This document shows positions 47,509-58,977 of a stretch of 64,000 nt of DNA, in pieces. A program made the position numbers and the translations under genes. This stretch comes from Chloranthus sessilifolius (Eukaryota; Streptophyta; Magnoliopsida; Chloranthales; Chloranthaceae), in NCBI GenBank assembly GCA_021018995.1, contig CM037586.1, positions 151,074,060 to 151,138,059 on the forward strand. The letters run 5' to 3'. The notes below the pieces were generated by a model. That model worked only from the letters and a program-made list of their open reading frames with translations, ran no database searches and was not told where the DNA came from. Position 1 is the stretch's first letter. Each line of letters starts with the position of its first letter.

Positions 47509-47837
47509 GGATTTTCCCCTTTGCCATATATATAATATGATAATATTATTAAATTTCGACAACAATCCTCAATATCGTTGTACGGATATATTTATAAATA
47601 TAATTTAATTATATTTATAAAGATAGCTCTTACAAAAAAAAAAATTCAACGATAAATTTTTTTAAAAAGGATTTAGAAGAGAACTATAAACAACAAAAGT
47701 TCAAGCCCGACCCGAGCCCACGCTGACCCTCGGTTCTGATTAGGGTTGAGCATATGGAAGCCGAACTAATTTAGAGTTGAGCTAGATTTTATTGTTGCCC
47801 GACCCTAACCCGGCCCGTTGACAGCCCTACATGTACG

Positions 47838-48868
47838 CGGAAAGGCTCCCCTTATACCTCTAAACCTTCAGACAACGCTTACTCTCATTGCCTCTATCAC
47901 CACGTGCATCACACGTGGCACTAAGCTGCGAGGACTGGGGACTGCACTATTCTCTCTGGGTGCTAGGCTGCTACCAAATGTGACGACTCGCGGGCCTCAG
48001 ATTCATTCACCATACCCATCACAAAGTTCTCCGGCCAACCAAGGTTTACTCTTTATTTTTTATTTTTAATGTTAATTATATACTTTTTCATAATATTTCT
48101 CTGCTTTTAATCTTAATTCCGTTATATGTTTCTGCTTTTGTCCACAATTTTACGTGTCTGTTTATTATTTTAATGATTAATTGAAAAACCAGATATATAT
48201 TACTTTCATGTTTGCAATGAATGAAGAAATTGTGGCCATATATCTAATGTAATTGGGTTTTAGCTACTGATCTCTATTGTATTTGGCCTATAATTTTGAG
48301 ATTTTAGTTGATGGGTTTAAGTAGAATCATCTACTGATCTCTATTGTATTTGGCCTGAAATTTTGAGATTTTAGTTGATGGGTTTAAGTAGAATCATCTG
48401 GTGATGCTAAAATTGTAGAGATTTTCTTCACATATAAAATGTGCTTATACGGAAAAGGAGAATTCTGCATGCATTATCATCTGGGGTTCTTAATGTTGAT
48501 AGAAATGATCATTTATTCGGTGGGTTTATTGTCAGAAGAAGTGTTGCACATATTTAATAATGGAACCAGTAATAGTTAGATAAAGCTCCCATTTTGTATT
48601 TGATTTTTCATGTGTACTTTCATCATTTAGTTGCTCTCTATACATTGAAAAGTAGATGTAAAGTCCCACATCGTGTAACGACTAGTTTTGACCCTGGGAG
48701 ATAAGTAACGGCCTCTGCACTGCTGTTAAGACGCATTTTGGTGGTACGGTGACCCATACAGAAAATGAAACCTTAAAGGAAAAGGGCTATTGGTGGGACC
48801 AAGGAAGGCTGGTAGGACCAAGTGGAGCCACCCAAAGAGAACAATGTCTTGACATGTGGGCGTTACAG
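47838..48868. other. No gene seen
   Basis: ORF 47818-48069 has no domain. The region is AT-rich, with one tandem duplication annotated separately. Confidence 0.45.
48264..48397. repeat. Tandem duplication, 67 bp unit
   Basis: 'ctactgatctctattgtatt' begins at 48264 and again at 48331, and each unit runs through 'gatgggtttaagtagaatca'. The copies differ at very few bases, so the duplication is recent. Confidence 0.93.
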
Positions 48869-49134
48869 TAGAGCTGCAAAGGGGTGAGTTTTCGGTCGGG
48901 TGTGGGTCAACATGGCCCAATTATGTTTGGAACTCAACCTGACCAGAGTTTATTAGTATTTTTTTTGGTCCGGTAAGTGGGGTTGGAGTGTCCCCACCCT
49001 CTTATTAAAAAAGAGAGGATTACAAATGATGTCTAATGCAAATACAATCTTCTCTAATGAGATAACTTAAATCTGGTGGAACACTATCACGAACTACACA
49101 TCGAAAACGTTATCCTTCTCCACTCCTTACTTCA

Positions 49135-49640
49135 CTAAGTGATCGATGCACGAATTCTTTTCCTTCCAAATGTGTTGGATTTTGCAACCTGGCACCTCCC
49201 CATCAGCCTATTGATGTTTGCGACTAAGTTCATGTACTTCCATAGAATTCTGCACTCACCTTCACCTTTGATGCAAGAAACCACTACGGGAGAATCTGTC
49301 TCTAAAATCAAACTGCCAAGACTATTTTCAATACCAATTTGCAATCCCATCCAAATAGCTGCCAGCTCCGCATGTGTAATAACTTGAGCATTTCAAGGAC
49401 CTTGAAAGCTGGAAACATGATTTCCCAACAGATCTCTGAAGATACCCCAACTACCATCTCTACAATTTATAAGAGATGCATCTGTGGTGATTTTAATGAC
49501 ACCTATAGGAGGCGGGTTCCAACTGGCATATAATATTCTCTTGTTTGTTGGTCTGCATGGTGAGCCCCCACCTTTTCGAAAGTTGCAATTCAATCCCCAC
49601 CTTGGAATTATCCACGATGAATGAGATCTTTTCCCCATTC
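49135..49640 (-). pseudogene. LINE RNase H domain, broken
   Basis: Read on the minus strand it begins near 49640. WNPPPIGVIKITTDASL is the first strand with the catalytic D, then a frame shift near 49390, then LILETDSPVVVSCIKG with the later acidic residues. This is the plant LINE-type RNase H that ends the second LINE ORF. It lies downstream of the zinc-binding region seen at 55510-55780, across the copia insertion. Confidence 0.78.
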
Positions 49641-49999
49641 ATTCTGATTGTAACATCTTCAATTTTTTTTTTCAGAATGAATTTTTATGGGTGGATTTTT
49701 CTTCAAAATTGTTTTGGTTCCTCTCTTTCCATATATACCACATACAAACCGTCACCACAACATTAATCAGTGAAGCATGCCTTCCTTTTCCCTTGAACTT
49801 CTCCAAACAATTAAGAAATTTTATCATCAAGCAGACCAATGTTCCTATTTGGGAATAGTAATCTTCTTAACAGGGATCTCTATATCCAACTAGAGTACAC
49901 ACATTTGAAGATGTGGTCGTGTGTTTCACATTCCGACCAACATAAGATTCATCTTGATGGGATTGTTATTCTTCTATTTATCAAATTATTCATAGTCAT

Positions 50000-50223
50000 T
50001 GTTAAGAATATTGATATTAGAATTATATGTATGGTGTGTGTTGAGTAAAATGGGTGTGCATGTATCTTTTCTATATAACTTAATATAAGTGCTTGTGAGA
50101 ATTGTGGAAGCTTACGAAGCCTTCTCATTCTTTCTTTCTCTTTTTCTCTAATTCTAATCTTAAACCCAACAAACCCTAACACCAACTTCAACCTTCCAAA
50201 CCCTAATAATATCAACTTCTTCT
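50000..50223 (+). repeat. 5' LTR of the copia element
   Basis: 224 bp. It begins TGTTA and ends TCT directly before the primer binding site, so the terminal dinucleotides are TG and CT instead of TG and CA. Confidence 0.92.
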
Positions 50224-50235
50224 TGGTATCAGAGC
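50224..50235 (+). other. Primer binding site of the copia element
   Basis: TGGTATCAGAGC, complementary to the 3' end of plant initiator methionine tRNA, with no gap from the LTR. Confidence 0.9.
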
Positions 50236-50990
50236 TAAACCCATTGCCACTCACTCATCGCTGACGTTAGCCAGGTCAAACAATTTGACCTGGCTGAGAT
50301 GAAGCTTATCGGAGATTGATTTTTTTTTTCTGCTGACCATTTTTCTCTTCTTGGTCGATGGGATCTGAGCTTGTCTTCTGAGTGTTTTGAAAGGATCTTT
50401 GAAGCCACATGAAACCCTTCAGTTCTTTATTTTCTCTTTCCCAAATTCTCGTGCTATCCTATTTCTCCCTTGCACATTGGGGCTTGCATGAGTTCTTTAT
50501 TCCTGATATTGTGGCGCAAAGATTGCAACAATTAGTGAAGATCTGAAGTGTTCGTGTTTTCTTTTTTTAGTTTCCTTGGATATGATTAAATCTAAAAGTG
50601 AACAACTACATGATTTTAGACATATGATTTTATTTGTTAGTATTACTGCTGGATTATGTTGTTTGAGAATTGCACATCGGTTGTTTGTTGAAATGATATA
50701 GAGGGGTCGGACTGAAAATTAGTGCCTAGAAAGTGTTATTGGGCTGTTTTAGAAAGTGCTTAGAAAGTGTTTGTAAAAATGCTTGTTTGGAGCTGATTTA
50801 GTGAACTAAGGATAAATATTGATGTTGTTATGAGAAAAAATCTCTGTGGATCTTGTGAGAGTTGCCTATGATATAAAATTATTTTTGGGACTGCTTTGTT
50901 GTAGTCTTTGGCACTATTTTTTGGCTGATTTGGCACTGTTTTGCGGCTGTTTTCCCTATATCCTTGCTTCTTTTTTTTCCTCTAAGGAAA
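50236..50990 (+). other. Leader of the copia element
   Basis: Untranslated leader between the primer binding site and gag, AT-rich, with imperfect repeats of 'agaaagtgctta' near 50730-50770. No ORF of note. Confidence 0.6.
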
Positions 50991-51012
50991 AATGATTGAG
51001 GGATACAAAAAT

Positions 51013-51850
51013 ATGAGTGCTGAAAATCTTCCCACTAGTATCACATCAATTAAACTAAATTCAAGCAATTATTTGGAATAGAAACGGGCCATCACCCTTT
51101 ATGTTCAGGGTCGTATGAAGATGGGTTTGTTGACAGGGACTACCCCTAGGCCTACCACTAGTGTTGGTGATGCTGAGAAGTGGGATGTAGACAATGCAAT
51201 TATTCTTAGATGACTCTTGAACTCTATGGATTCATCAATCTATAGGACCTTTATGTTTTATGAGTCTGCTGTCAAGCTCTGGAGTAAGCTGGCAGACACG
51301 TTTGCACCTTCTGATCATGACACACGGATCTATCAACTAAAATAGATGATTTCAGAATGTAAGCAGGGAGATTCTACTATGGGAGAGCATTACAGTTCAC
51401 TTCAGAGTAGGTGGGAAGAGCTCAGCCACTATGAGCCTCTATCTGAGTTTGGTGAAGAGGTTGCCGCCAAGCTATATGTACGCGACCAGATTTATACTTT
51501 TCTTAGGGACCTTCGTTCTGAATATGAGCAGACACGCACTCAAATTTTCACCACTAGACCTCTTCCTACGTTGAACACTGTCCATGGGATACTCTTTACT
51601 GAGGAGCAGCGTCGCCATGTTATGCGTATTAGTACTCTGATCACTTCTACACCGCCAGAGCGTGCAACCTTTACATTTGATACTCGCCCCTTTGCTACTA
51701 GGGGTAGGGGGAGCAACTGAGGAGGCATACGTGGTCGAGGGAGCCGTGGTGGTCGAGGAGGTCGCTCATATCTCATATGTTCTCACTGTGGTCTTATAGG
51801 ACATGACCGAGATCACTGTCATCGTCTTCATGGATATCCAGTGGGTTATC
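51013..51850 (+). pseudogene. gag: gag of the copia element, broken
   Basis: From ATG at 51013 the frame contains SIKLNSSNYLE, ITLYVQGRMK, EKWDVDNAIILR, LWSKLADTFA and, from 51346, GEHYSSLQSRWEELSHYEP and FLRDLRSEYEQTRTQI, the usual plant copia Gag pattern. A zinc knuckle CSHCGLIGHDRDHC lies at about 51779-51820, intact in its C and H residues. In-frame stops at about 51079, 51211 and 51343 sit where the family has W, W or R, and Q. A TGA at 51718 follows the glycine-rich segment. Gag would package the element's RNA; it is not functional here. Confidence 0.88.
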
Positions 51851-52135
51851 AGCCGAGATCTTCTACATCTGCTACTGATACACCTGAGACTTCTGTTGGT
51901 GATTTGAGCTTCCTTCGATCCCAGGTAGCAGAGTTATTTAGATCATATGAGCTTCGTGCCTCGCAGCCACCTTCTACAGATCGCCCAGGGACTTCTGCTT
52001 CTACTTTTGAGCTATCAGGTACACCTGATTCATTTGTTTTTGCTGTGACCACTACTACTATTGCTCCTAGTTGGGTCATTGACTTAGGGGCCACTGATCA
52101 CATGACGGGTGAATCTCAGGAGTACTCTCTATTCT
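51841..52135 (+). pseudogene. Copia aspartic protease region
   Basis: SWVIDLGATDHMTG near 52072-52113 corresponds to the copia protease site, normally D-S-G-A-T-D-H-M. The S of the active-site triplet is L. A frame change lies near 52110-52135, after which the frame continues in the pre-integrase region. Confidence 0.75.
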
Positions 52136-53240
52136 CCCTCTTCTTCTCCTGCTAAGGTTCGCATAGCTGATAGTTCCTACACTCTTATTTTAGGAGTTGG
52201 GACTATTTCCATATCCTCCTCTTTATCTCTTTCTCATGTTCTACATGTTTCCCAGTTCTCTACTAATCTTCTTTCTGCTAGTAGCATTGCCAAGAAACTA
52301 AATTGTTGCGTTATTTTTTATCCTACTTATGATGTTTTTCAGGAGCTTACTACGAAGAGGATTGTTGGTAGAGGAATTGAGAGGGGTGGACTGTACTTAC
52401 TGCAGGCCGACTTTAGTACACCTACTGCTTCTGTTGTTGATAGACCTGCTGATACCTTCTCTATTTTTTCTTTTTCTGTTAACATTAGCCTAGACACTTT
52501 ATCTTTGTGGCATGCTAAACTTGAACATGTCAGGTTGGAATCCTTATGCACTTTACTTCTCAGTTTTAAACCTATTTGCACTTCAATAAAGTTTAAGTGC
52601 GATGTTTGTGAGCTCTTGAAGCATGTTAGACATTCTTATTCGTCACATATGCATAAATCTGATGTTCCATTTCATATTGTTCACTCTGATGTATGGGGTC
52701 CCTCCCCAATTACTTCTGTTGATGGTTTTTAGTATTATGTTACTTTTATTGATGACTGTATTAGGTGTACATGGTTGTATTTGTTGAAACCTAAGAGTGA
52801 AGTCTTTTCTAAGTTTCAGGAATTTCATGCCTTTATTAAAACTCAATATGGTGCTACTGTGAAAATTTTGAAGTCTGATAATGGGGGGGGGGGGGGGGGG
52901 AGTATACGTCTCAATCATTTCTAATTACTTGAAAGTGCATGACATTACATTATTCATTAATTTTCCTGTCCTTATACTCCGCAACAAAATGGTATTGTTG
53001 AGCGTAAGAACATGCATCTTTTGGGATTGACTCGTTGCTTACTTCATGGTATGTACGTGCCAAAACCTTATTGGTCTTTGGCACTACTTACTGCTTGCTT
53101 TCTTATGAACCGCACCCCATCTAGGGCGTTGGCAGGTCATACTCCATATCATACTCTTAGACCCACAGATCAACTTTTTTCTGTTGAGCCTCGTGTGTTT
53201 GGATGTACTTGTTTTATCCAGGACATTCGGCCCACTCGAT
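52109..53240 (+). pseudogene. Copia integrase, broken, with 18-G run
   Basis: The pre-integrase part shows LSLSHVLHVSQFSTNLLSAS and LWHAKLEHVRLESL, then the zinc-binding CDVCELLKH. The catalytic core begins HIVHSDVWGPSP (first D) near 52680, one stop at 52731, then FIDDCIRCTWLYLL and KILKSDNG (second D) near 52875. A run of 18 G (52883-52900) replaces the normal glycine codons and shifts the frame. The third catalytic E, expected with NGIVERKN near 52995, is readable as IVERKNMHLL. After that come TRCLLHGMYVPKPYW and FGCTCF. It would integrate the cDNA if intact. Confidence 0.85.
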
Positions 53241-53599
53241 AGAAATTAGATGACAAAGCTATCAGATGTTTCTTTGTTGGCTACTCTCCTATTTCTAAAG
53301 AGTATCGTTGCTATGATCCTCATATTCGCCAGTTTTACACTTCCATGGATGCCATTTTTTTTAAAGATGTTCCCTAGTTTACTGAGGATCGTCATACTCC
53401 TACCCCTGGCCCCCCTCTCCCTTTGCCTATACTTTAGGATCTTCCTATTCCTCCACAACAAAAGGGGGTGCTTACTTATGTCCGACGCAGGTGGCGTGGT
53501 CCAACTTTAGCAGTGCCTCCTCCTTCATCCTCTGCAGTGGTGGCTCCAACTCCTGTAAGTATCCCTGATCCAGCCCCTATACATTTCTCATCTTTTACT

Positions 53600-54870
53600 A
53601 ATGATATGGATCTTCCTATAACTCTCAGGAAAGGGTTTGTAATCGAGTGACTCCTTACCACCTTGCCAATTTTGTTTGTTATCAGGATTTCTCTCCCACT
53701 TATCAGGCCTTTCTCTCTACCATTGACTTTGAGATAATCCCTCGGATTGTTCGTGCTGCCCTTGATCATCCCTCCTAGCGGGCTGCCATGGTCGAGGAGG
53801 TGGATGCCTTACAGGCTAATCATACATGGGACATGGTTCCTCTTCCACCTAAGAAGAAAATTGTTGGTTGTAAATGGGTCTTCACTGTGAAGCACAATCC
53901 AGATGGCACAGTTTCTCGATATACGGCTCGGCTCGTTGCAAAAGGGTTTACCCAAACCCATGGGATTGATTATGAGGCTACCTTTGCTCCTGTAGCCAAG
54001 TTGACTTCTGTTCATATTCTCCTAGCTCTTTCGGCCATGCATGGATGGCCTCTTCATCAACTTGATGTTAAAAATGCGTTTCTTCATGGTGATCTCATTG
54101 AGGAGGTTTATATGAATCCTCCTCCCGGTTTGATGCTTCAGGGGGAGACTGCGAATGTCTGTCGACTTCGGAAATCAATTTATGGGTTGAAGCAGTCACC
54201 TAGGGCATGGTTTCATCGCTTTAGCAGTGTTGTTATTGATTTAGGGTTCCACAAATGTCACTCAGATCATACAGTTTTTATTCACTCTAGTCCTTTTGGT
54301 CGTGCTATTCTCCTGGTTTATGTGGACGACATTATTCTTATTGGTGATGATCATGCCTTCATCAGTTGGACTAAGAGTGAATTGGGCAGAATATTTGAAG
54401 TCAAAGGCTTGTGATACCTGAAATATTTTCTTGGGTTGGAAATTGCTAGATCTCAAAAAGGGATATTTATCTCTCAGAGAAAGTATGTCATAGACTTATT
54501 GCGTGATACTGGTATGCTTGGTTGTAAACCAGCAACTTCACCTATGGATCAGAAGCTTTCAATACATGAGAATGATGGAGATTTACTTCCGAATTCGCAT
54601 GAGTACCAGAGATTGGTGGGCAGATTGATTTATCTCACTCTCACTAGACCTGATATTACGTTTGCTGTCAGTCTTGTGAGCCAGTTTATGCATGCTCTTC
54701 GCACTGTCTACCTTGTTGTCGTTCATCGTATTCTTAGGTATATCAAGTCAAACCCGGGGTTTGGATTGGTATATCGTGCTTATGGTCCTATGAGTATTTC
54801 AGCTTACACTGTTGCCGATTGGGCTGGATCTGTTACTAATCGTCGATCTACTTCTGGTTAGTGTTTTCTT
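53600..54870 (+). pseudogene. Copia reverse transcriptase, broken
   Basis: The palm and finger blocks are well preserved: WDMVPLPPKKKIVGCKWVF, RYTARLVAKGFTQTHGIDY, FAPVAKLTSVHILLALSA, LHQLDVKNAFLHGDL, KSIYGLKQSPRAWF and the catalytic YVDDIILIG near 54320. A stop at 54412 interrupts before YLKYFLGLEIARS. The frame then continues through YQRLVGRLIYLTLTRPDI. A stop at 53776 precedes the ATG at 53788, so the long ORF there starts inside the domain. It makes DNA from element RNA. Confidence 0.93.
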
Positions 54871-55260
54871 GGGAGGCAACCTGGTTGCCTGGAAGAGTAA
54901 GAAGCGGGCGGTGGTATCTAAATCTAGTGCAGAAGACAAGTATCGGGCCATAGCACATGGTACCTGTGAAGTCTTGTGGATGCGCTCCCTTTTATCTGAG
55001 CTTGGATATCCTATTTTAGACTCTGTTCCCCTCAACTGTGACAATGAGACAGTAGAGAAGATTGCTTCTAATTCTGTTCTTCATAAGAGGACCAAACACA
55101 TTGAGATTGACATTCATTTTGTTCGCGAGAAAGTATGTGACAAGACTCTTGTTTTGATTGATGTTACATCCTCTTAGCAACTTGCGGATATTTTGACTAA
55201 GGCCGCTGGGCCTAACATACTTAGTGATGTTGTTGTCAAGCTGGGCATGGTCAATATGCA
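54800..55260 (+). pseudogene. Copia RNase H, broken
   Basis: YTVADWAGSVTNRRSTSG is the first part, with the catalytic D. A frameshift near 54860 leads to NLVAWKSKKRAVVSKSSAED and YRAIAHGTCEVLWMRSLL, then DNETVEKIASN and RTKHIEIDIHFVREK. One stop (55175) precedes QLADILTKA at the C-terminus. This removes the RNA strand of the hybrid. The ends fit the copia order, with the polypurine tract 10 bp downstream. Confidence 0.9.
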
Positions 55261-55280
55261 TGCTCCAGCTTGAGGGGGAG

Positions 55281-55502
55281 TGTTAGGAATATTGATATTA
55301 GAATTATATGTATGGTGTGTGTTGAGTAAAATAGGTGTGCATGTATCTTTTCTATATAGCTTAATATAAGTGCTTGTGAGAATTGTGAATACTCGCGAAG
55401 CCTTCTCATTCTTTCTCTCTTCTCCTCTACTTCTAATCTTAAACCCAACAAACCCTAACACCAACTTCAACCTTCCAAACCGTAATAATATCAACTTCTT
55501 CT
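55281..55502 (+). repeat. 3' LTR of the copia element
   Basis: 222 bp. It differs from the 5' LTR by scattered changes, for example near 55387-55395 (atactcgcgaag against gaagcttacgaag). It ends CTTCT like the 5' copy. Confidence 0.92.
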
Positions 55503-55509
55503 GTCATGA

Positions 55510-56780
55510 GCTTCTTATGAACCCCAAGCCAAGCCCAAAAGTGTGTTTTTTGAATCTTCATAGAATGCCAAATAAATTTTCTCCAAGGAACCTCCTCATT
55601 GTGGCTCCTAAACGTATCCCAAGAAGAAGATTTTAAGGTAAATCTTCCACTAGTCTTCGACTTCGAAATAAGAATGTCTAAAACAAGCCCTGTGGGAACC
55701 TCAAGAGCCAATATCTCTTTCCAAGCTTCTTCCATGGCAAGAGTAGTTGGATGAGGTAAATTCCACTTACCATTACCCACAAGGTCCGCTATCGTAGTAT
55801 CTCTTCACCGCCCGAATGCAACATAGTTTTGCTTCCATGCCTTTGTAAAAGGATTGCGTCTTGTAACCACGGATTTTCCAAAACTTAACCGAAGTGCCAT
55901 CACCAACAACATAGCTGCATTTGGTTTTTATGGTGTCACGAATCCTCATAATTCCCCTCCATGTCCAAGATAAATTATTTGGTAAATTACAACTCCATTC
56001 ATCCGAAGGCGAGACATATCTTTCCATACAACAAATAGCCCAAGAGACTTGTTGGAAACCAAGTTCCAGAAAAATTTAGCAAGCCCCACGTCATTCCAAT
56101 CAACCAACCTATGACGCCCCAACCCCACTTCTTCCAGCTGGTAGGGTTCATAGATTGCTCTAGTGATGGTCTCCATAAAAATCTAACAAAAATGGTTTCA
56201 ACTTCTTTTATGACTCTTCTTGGAATAAGAAAAGCCCCTAACCAATAAATCTGGAAACTATTCAGAACAGCTTGATGAGTTCAATCTTATCCGCATACGA
56301 CAACAAATTACTTTTCCAACTTTCAACACAATTTGTGATCTTCTTAATGAGAGGCCCAACAAAGAGAATAGTCATCTTGAGGAAAATAATGGCAGCCCCA
56401 AATATCTAATAGGAAAATAATAGTCTTCCTTGAAACAGAGCTTATTCAGGATCTCACCTTCCCTAGTACATGTCGTACTACATATGGTTGTACTTTTGTT
56501 GTCATTGACTTTAAGTCCCGAGAATGAGTGGACGTAGTCCAACATCTTTCTGAGATCCTGAGCTGTCCGCACATCTTACCAAGAAAATATAAAACATCAT
56601 CAGCAAAAACAAGATAGGAGTGAGTAGCCCCCCCCTATGGTAAGAGGAATATAATCTTCCTTTGCTAACAACTCATCTATCAAGCATATGAAAGCTTTCA
56701 TGGCCAATGTAAAAAGTAAGGTGTGATAGTGGATCACCCTGCCTTTGACAACATTTACTGTTAAAGAATCCTTACAGGGT
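55510..56780 (-). pseudogene. LINE reverse transcriptase C-terminal part, broken
   Basis: On the minus strand from 56780 downward: an RT stretch with HSYLVFADDVLYFLG near 56600, where FADD is the LINE catalytic box. Next come YVHSFSGLKVNDNKST and YLGLPLFSSR (56572-56372). After that come SWTWRGIMRIRDTIK and GDGTSVKFWK (about 55975-55870), and the zinc-binding region TSGRFTLKSSSWDTFRS and FIWHSMKIQKTHFWAWLG (55680-55540). It is broken by several frame changes. LINE RT primes at nicked target DNA. The N-terminal RT and endonuclease are missing. Confidence 0.83.
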
Positions 56781-56952
56781 TCCATTTATAAGAATTGGGA
56801 ACCTAGGACCAGAACCCGAGCAGTTTATTTAAATGAGTCTGGATTTCCAACCTGCCCCAACCCGACAAGTCGACATTTTGGACCAAAACCTGACCTGTAG
56901 CAGGTTGGGTCGCTCAACCTGTTAGGTCAACCCGACCATCATTGCAGCCCTA

Positions 56953-57728
56953 GCCTTGAGTGTTTCAGTGAATTCATTGTATGGGAACACTGTTCAGTAT
57001 TTCCCATGCATGAGTGGCTGAATCTAAGCATGCTAGTTCATAAAGCTGTAACATAGTAATCAGTTGAACTAGGAAAAATTATAAAATGTTCTAGGTATAA
57101 ATAATTAAAAATATTTTTTGAAAGAGATTAAATAGTCAATTAAAGAAAAAAAACCCGTATGGTACTAGGTGATGATGAATTGATGATGATGATGATGATG
57201 ACGAGAAAACTGATATATCATGAAAATCCAAGAATGGTCTTCTTTTAATGTGGGTCTTACTTGACTCAAACCATAATCCCCTTATGAAATGTATGACTTT
57301 GGGAGCATAATCACAAAAAAATGACATTTTTTTTTGGAAAGAACAGGTTTAAAATGCTTTTTTTTAGCAAACGCATAAAAAGGTGTTTTATACACAAAAA
57401 CGTACAAAACACTTTTTTTCATGTAAAATGTTTTACACATATTTTTATAAAACACACTTTAAACGAAAAAGGTTAATTAAATATATTTTTATATATATTT
57501 CAATTTTAAGATTTTTTTTTTTTTTTTTTTTTTCCATTTTTCACATACTTTCCATTTTTTGTCATTCTCTTTTCGGAAAATTTCCCGCATCGTACTCTTC
57601 CCTAATAGAAAATTTCCCCCCTGTTTCCCATACTTTCATTTTTTGCCCATTTTTTCAAAATTTTCCCTTGCCGTTTTATTCTGTATTATGCCTTGGTAAC
57701 TATGTTTGATAGGAGAGTAACAATAACC
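56953..57728. other. No gene seen
   Basis: AT-rich sequence with a GAT run (57179-57199), a T run (57513-57533) and 'aaacgc' repeats near 57370-57440. The ORF at 57383-57709 is a low-complexity F-rich frame. Confidence 0.5.
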
Positions 57729-58695
57729 TGGGTTGGAGGCACGTATTGGCTTGTGGGGGCCTAGGCCCCCACAAGCAGCGGTAAAAGCCTTTAAAGGCTA
57801 GTGTTAACGAATTTTAAGGCCCTATAATCTGATTTTTCGGGCCCCCAAAAATAAAACTCAATTGCAATGACTGAATTTTCGGTTGCAATGGCCATGGAAA
57901 ATGCCATATATAACCAAATAGCCATGATGACTAAATAACTACGCCATAGCGTTGCCATGGCGGAATAACATTATGGCGTCGTTATGCACGCTATTTTATT
58001 TTTTGGATAATAACGTATAATACTTATATGTTATGACATTTTTATAATATATAAGTTACAAAAGTTAACTTACAAGTCACAAAACCTCAACTTATAAATT
58101 ACAAAATATTCGTCTCTCTCTCGTCACAACAATTACTAACACCAGTGTTGTCGAAATCTCAGCGTCGACGACAGTACCGTATGTATTCTTAATATTTCAT
58201 ATTTTTTAATATTCTGTATTTGTTGATATTTCATATTTATTTATTTATACTTACCATGTTGCAAATTTGTTGGTGTTCCATATTGGATTTGTATTTATTG
58301 ATATTTGTTTATTTCTAGAACATGAAATCTTCAATATTAGAATCAAAGTATGATACTTTAGTAGAATTTTTTTCTTCCTATATTTTTTTCTTATTAAAAA
58401 AAAAGAATACTACTAATTAATAGATAAAATAATTTAAAAAAAAAATTACAATAATAAATAGCTTCGCCATGGCATAGTGAGCCTCTTCACTATGACCTTG
58501 CCACACCGCCTTAACTATCTTGGCTCGACTTTTTTAAAGTGTTTAATATTTTTGAAATTTTTTTCTATTTGAATTAAGAGCGAGATTTTTCTTAGTTAGG
58601 ATATATCGATTGTGGATTATCGGTGCGCCCCCCCCCCCCCCACCCCACACACACACACACACACACCCCCCATCAAGAAATCCTGCGTCCGCCAC
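57729..58695. mobile_element. hAT-like element with duplicated flank
   Basis: The sequence TAACAATAACC occurs at 57718-57728 and 58696-58706. This contains any 8 bp hAT TSD. The right end CCTGCGTCCGCCACT is typical of hAT MITE ends (TAGTGGCGGACGCAGG), while the left end CTGGGTTGGAGGCACG is decayed. The interior is about 970 bp, noncoding, with 'gccatggcg'-like words near 57880-57980 and a C run at 58627-58640. Confidence 0.6.
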
Positions 58696-58977
58696 TAACA
58701 ATAACCCATATTTTTCCTAAATCCCCCTTAATGTTTTAGAAATTGGTTTTAGGGAGTTTTAGATGTCAATGGTGAGGGGAGCATACGCACCAGAAGAAGT
58801 AAAACATGAACTTGATTAGTAGTTAGTTGTTTTTATCACAGGAATCTAGGGCTCTATTTATCAGAGAATATGTCTTTTTTAATACTGAATGGATGGCCCA
58901 TGCTACTTAATCTACACAGTATATGCTGATCACACACACACACACACATACACACACACACATCACTTTCGGGATAT

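Larger units (their letters stand above)
46311..47829. mobile_element. hAT-like element hosting a foldback element
   Basis: The left end TAAGGTTGTCAATAGGGTCC and right end GGCCCGTTGACAGCCCTA are inverted. Flanks CATGTGCC (46303-46310) and CATGTACG (47830-47837) match at 6 of 8, a weak hAT-size TSD. An AT run at 46503-46528 precedes the nested insertion at 46552. Noncoding. Confidence 0.6.
50000..55502 (+). mobile_element. Complete Ty1/copia retrotransposon, 5.5 kb
   Basis: The LTRs 50000-50223 and 55281-55502 both begin TGTTAxGAATATTGATATTA and end AACTTCTTCT. The 5 bp TSD GTCAT lies at 49995-49999 and 55503-55507, perfect. A primer binding site TGGTATCAGAGC (50224-50235) follows the 5' LTR, and TGAGGGGGAG (55271-55280) precedes the 3' LTR. 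Order: gag, protease, integrase, reverse transcriptase, RNase H, the copia order. Several stops and frameshifts break it. It interrupts a LINE. Confidence 0.96.
48959..56780 (-). mobile_element. LINE retrotransposon, 5'-truncated, split by copia
   Basis: Minus-strand coding blocks run from about 56780 down to 55508 and resume at 49999 down to about 49135, exactly around the copia insertion. The 3' end on the minus strand is an A run (eight T at 48959-48966 on the plus strand). Only the C-terminal part of the reverse transcriptase and the RNase H domain remain, as in 5'-truncated plant LINEs. No clear TSD was found. Confidence 0.8.
48869..56952. mobile_element. hAT-like element split by a LINE
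   Basis: The left end TAGAGCTGCAAAGGGG and right end CATTGCAGCCCTA are inverted (TAGGGCTGCAATG). Between end and insertion, both sides contain the 'caacctgacc' and 'caacccgacc' wording seen in the other hAT-like elements here. Flanking 8-mers do not match well, so the TSD is lost. It is the outermost layer of a three-element nest. Confidence 0.5.

Noticed and set aside
48941-56825. TSD for the LINE from similar wording GACCAGA on both sides
   Set aside because: The two flanks share short words but not a contiguous duplication, and the surrounding hAT-like sequence is itself repetitive in such words.
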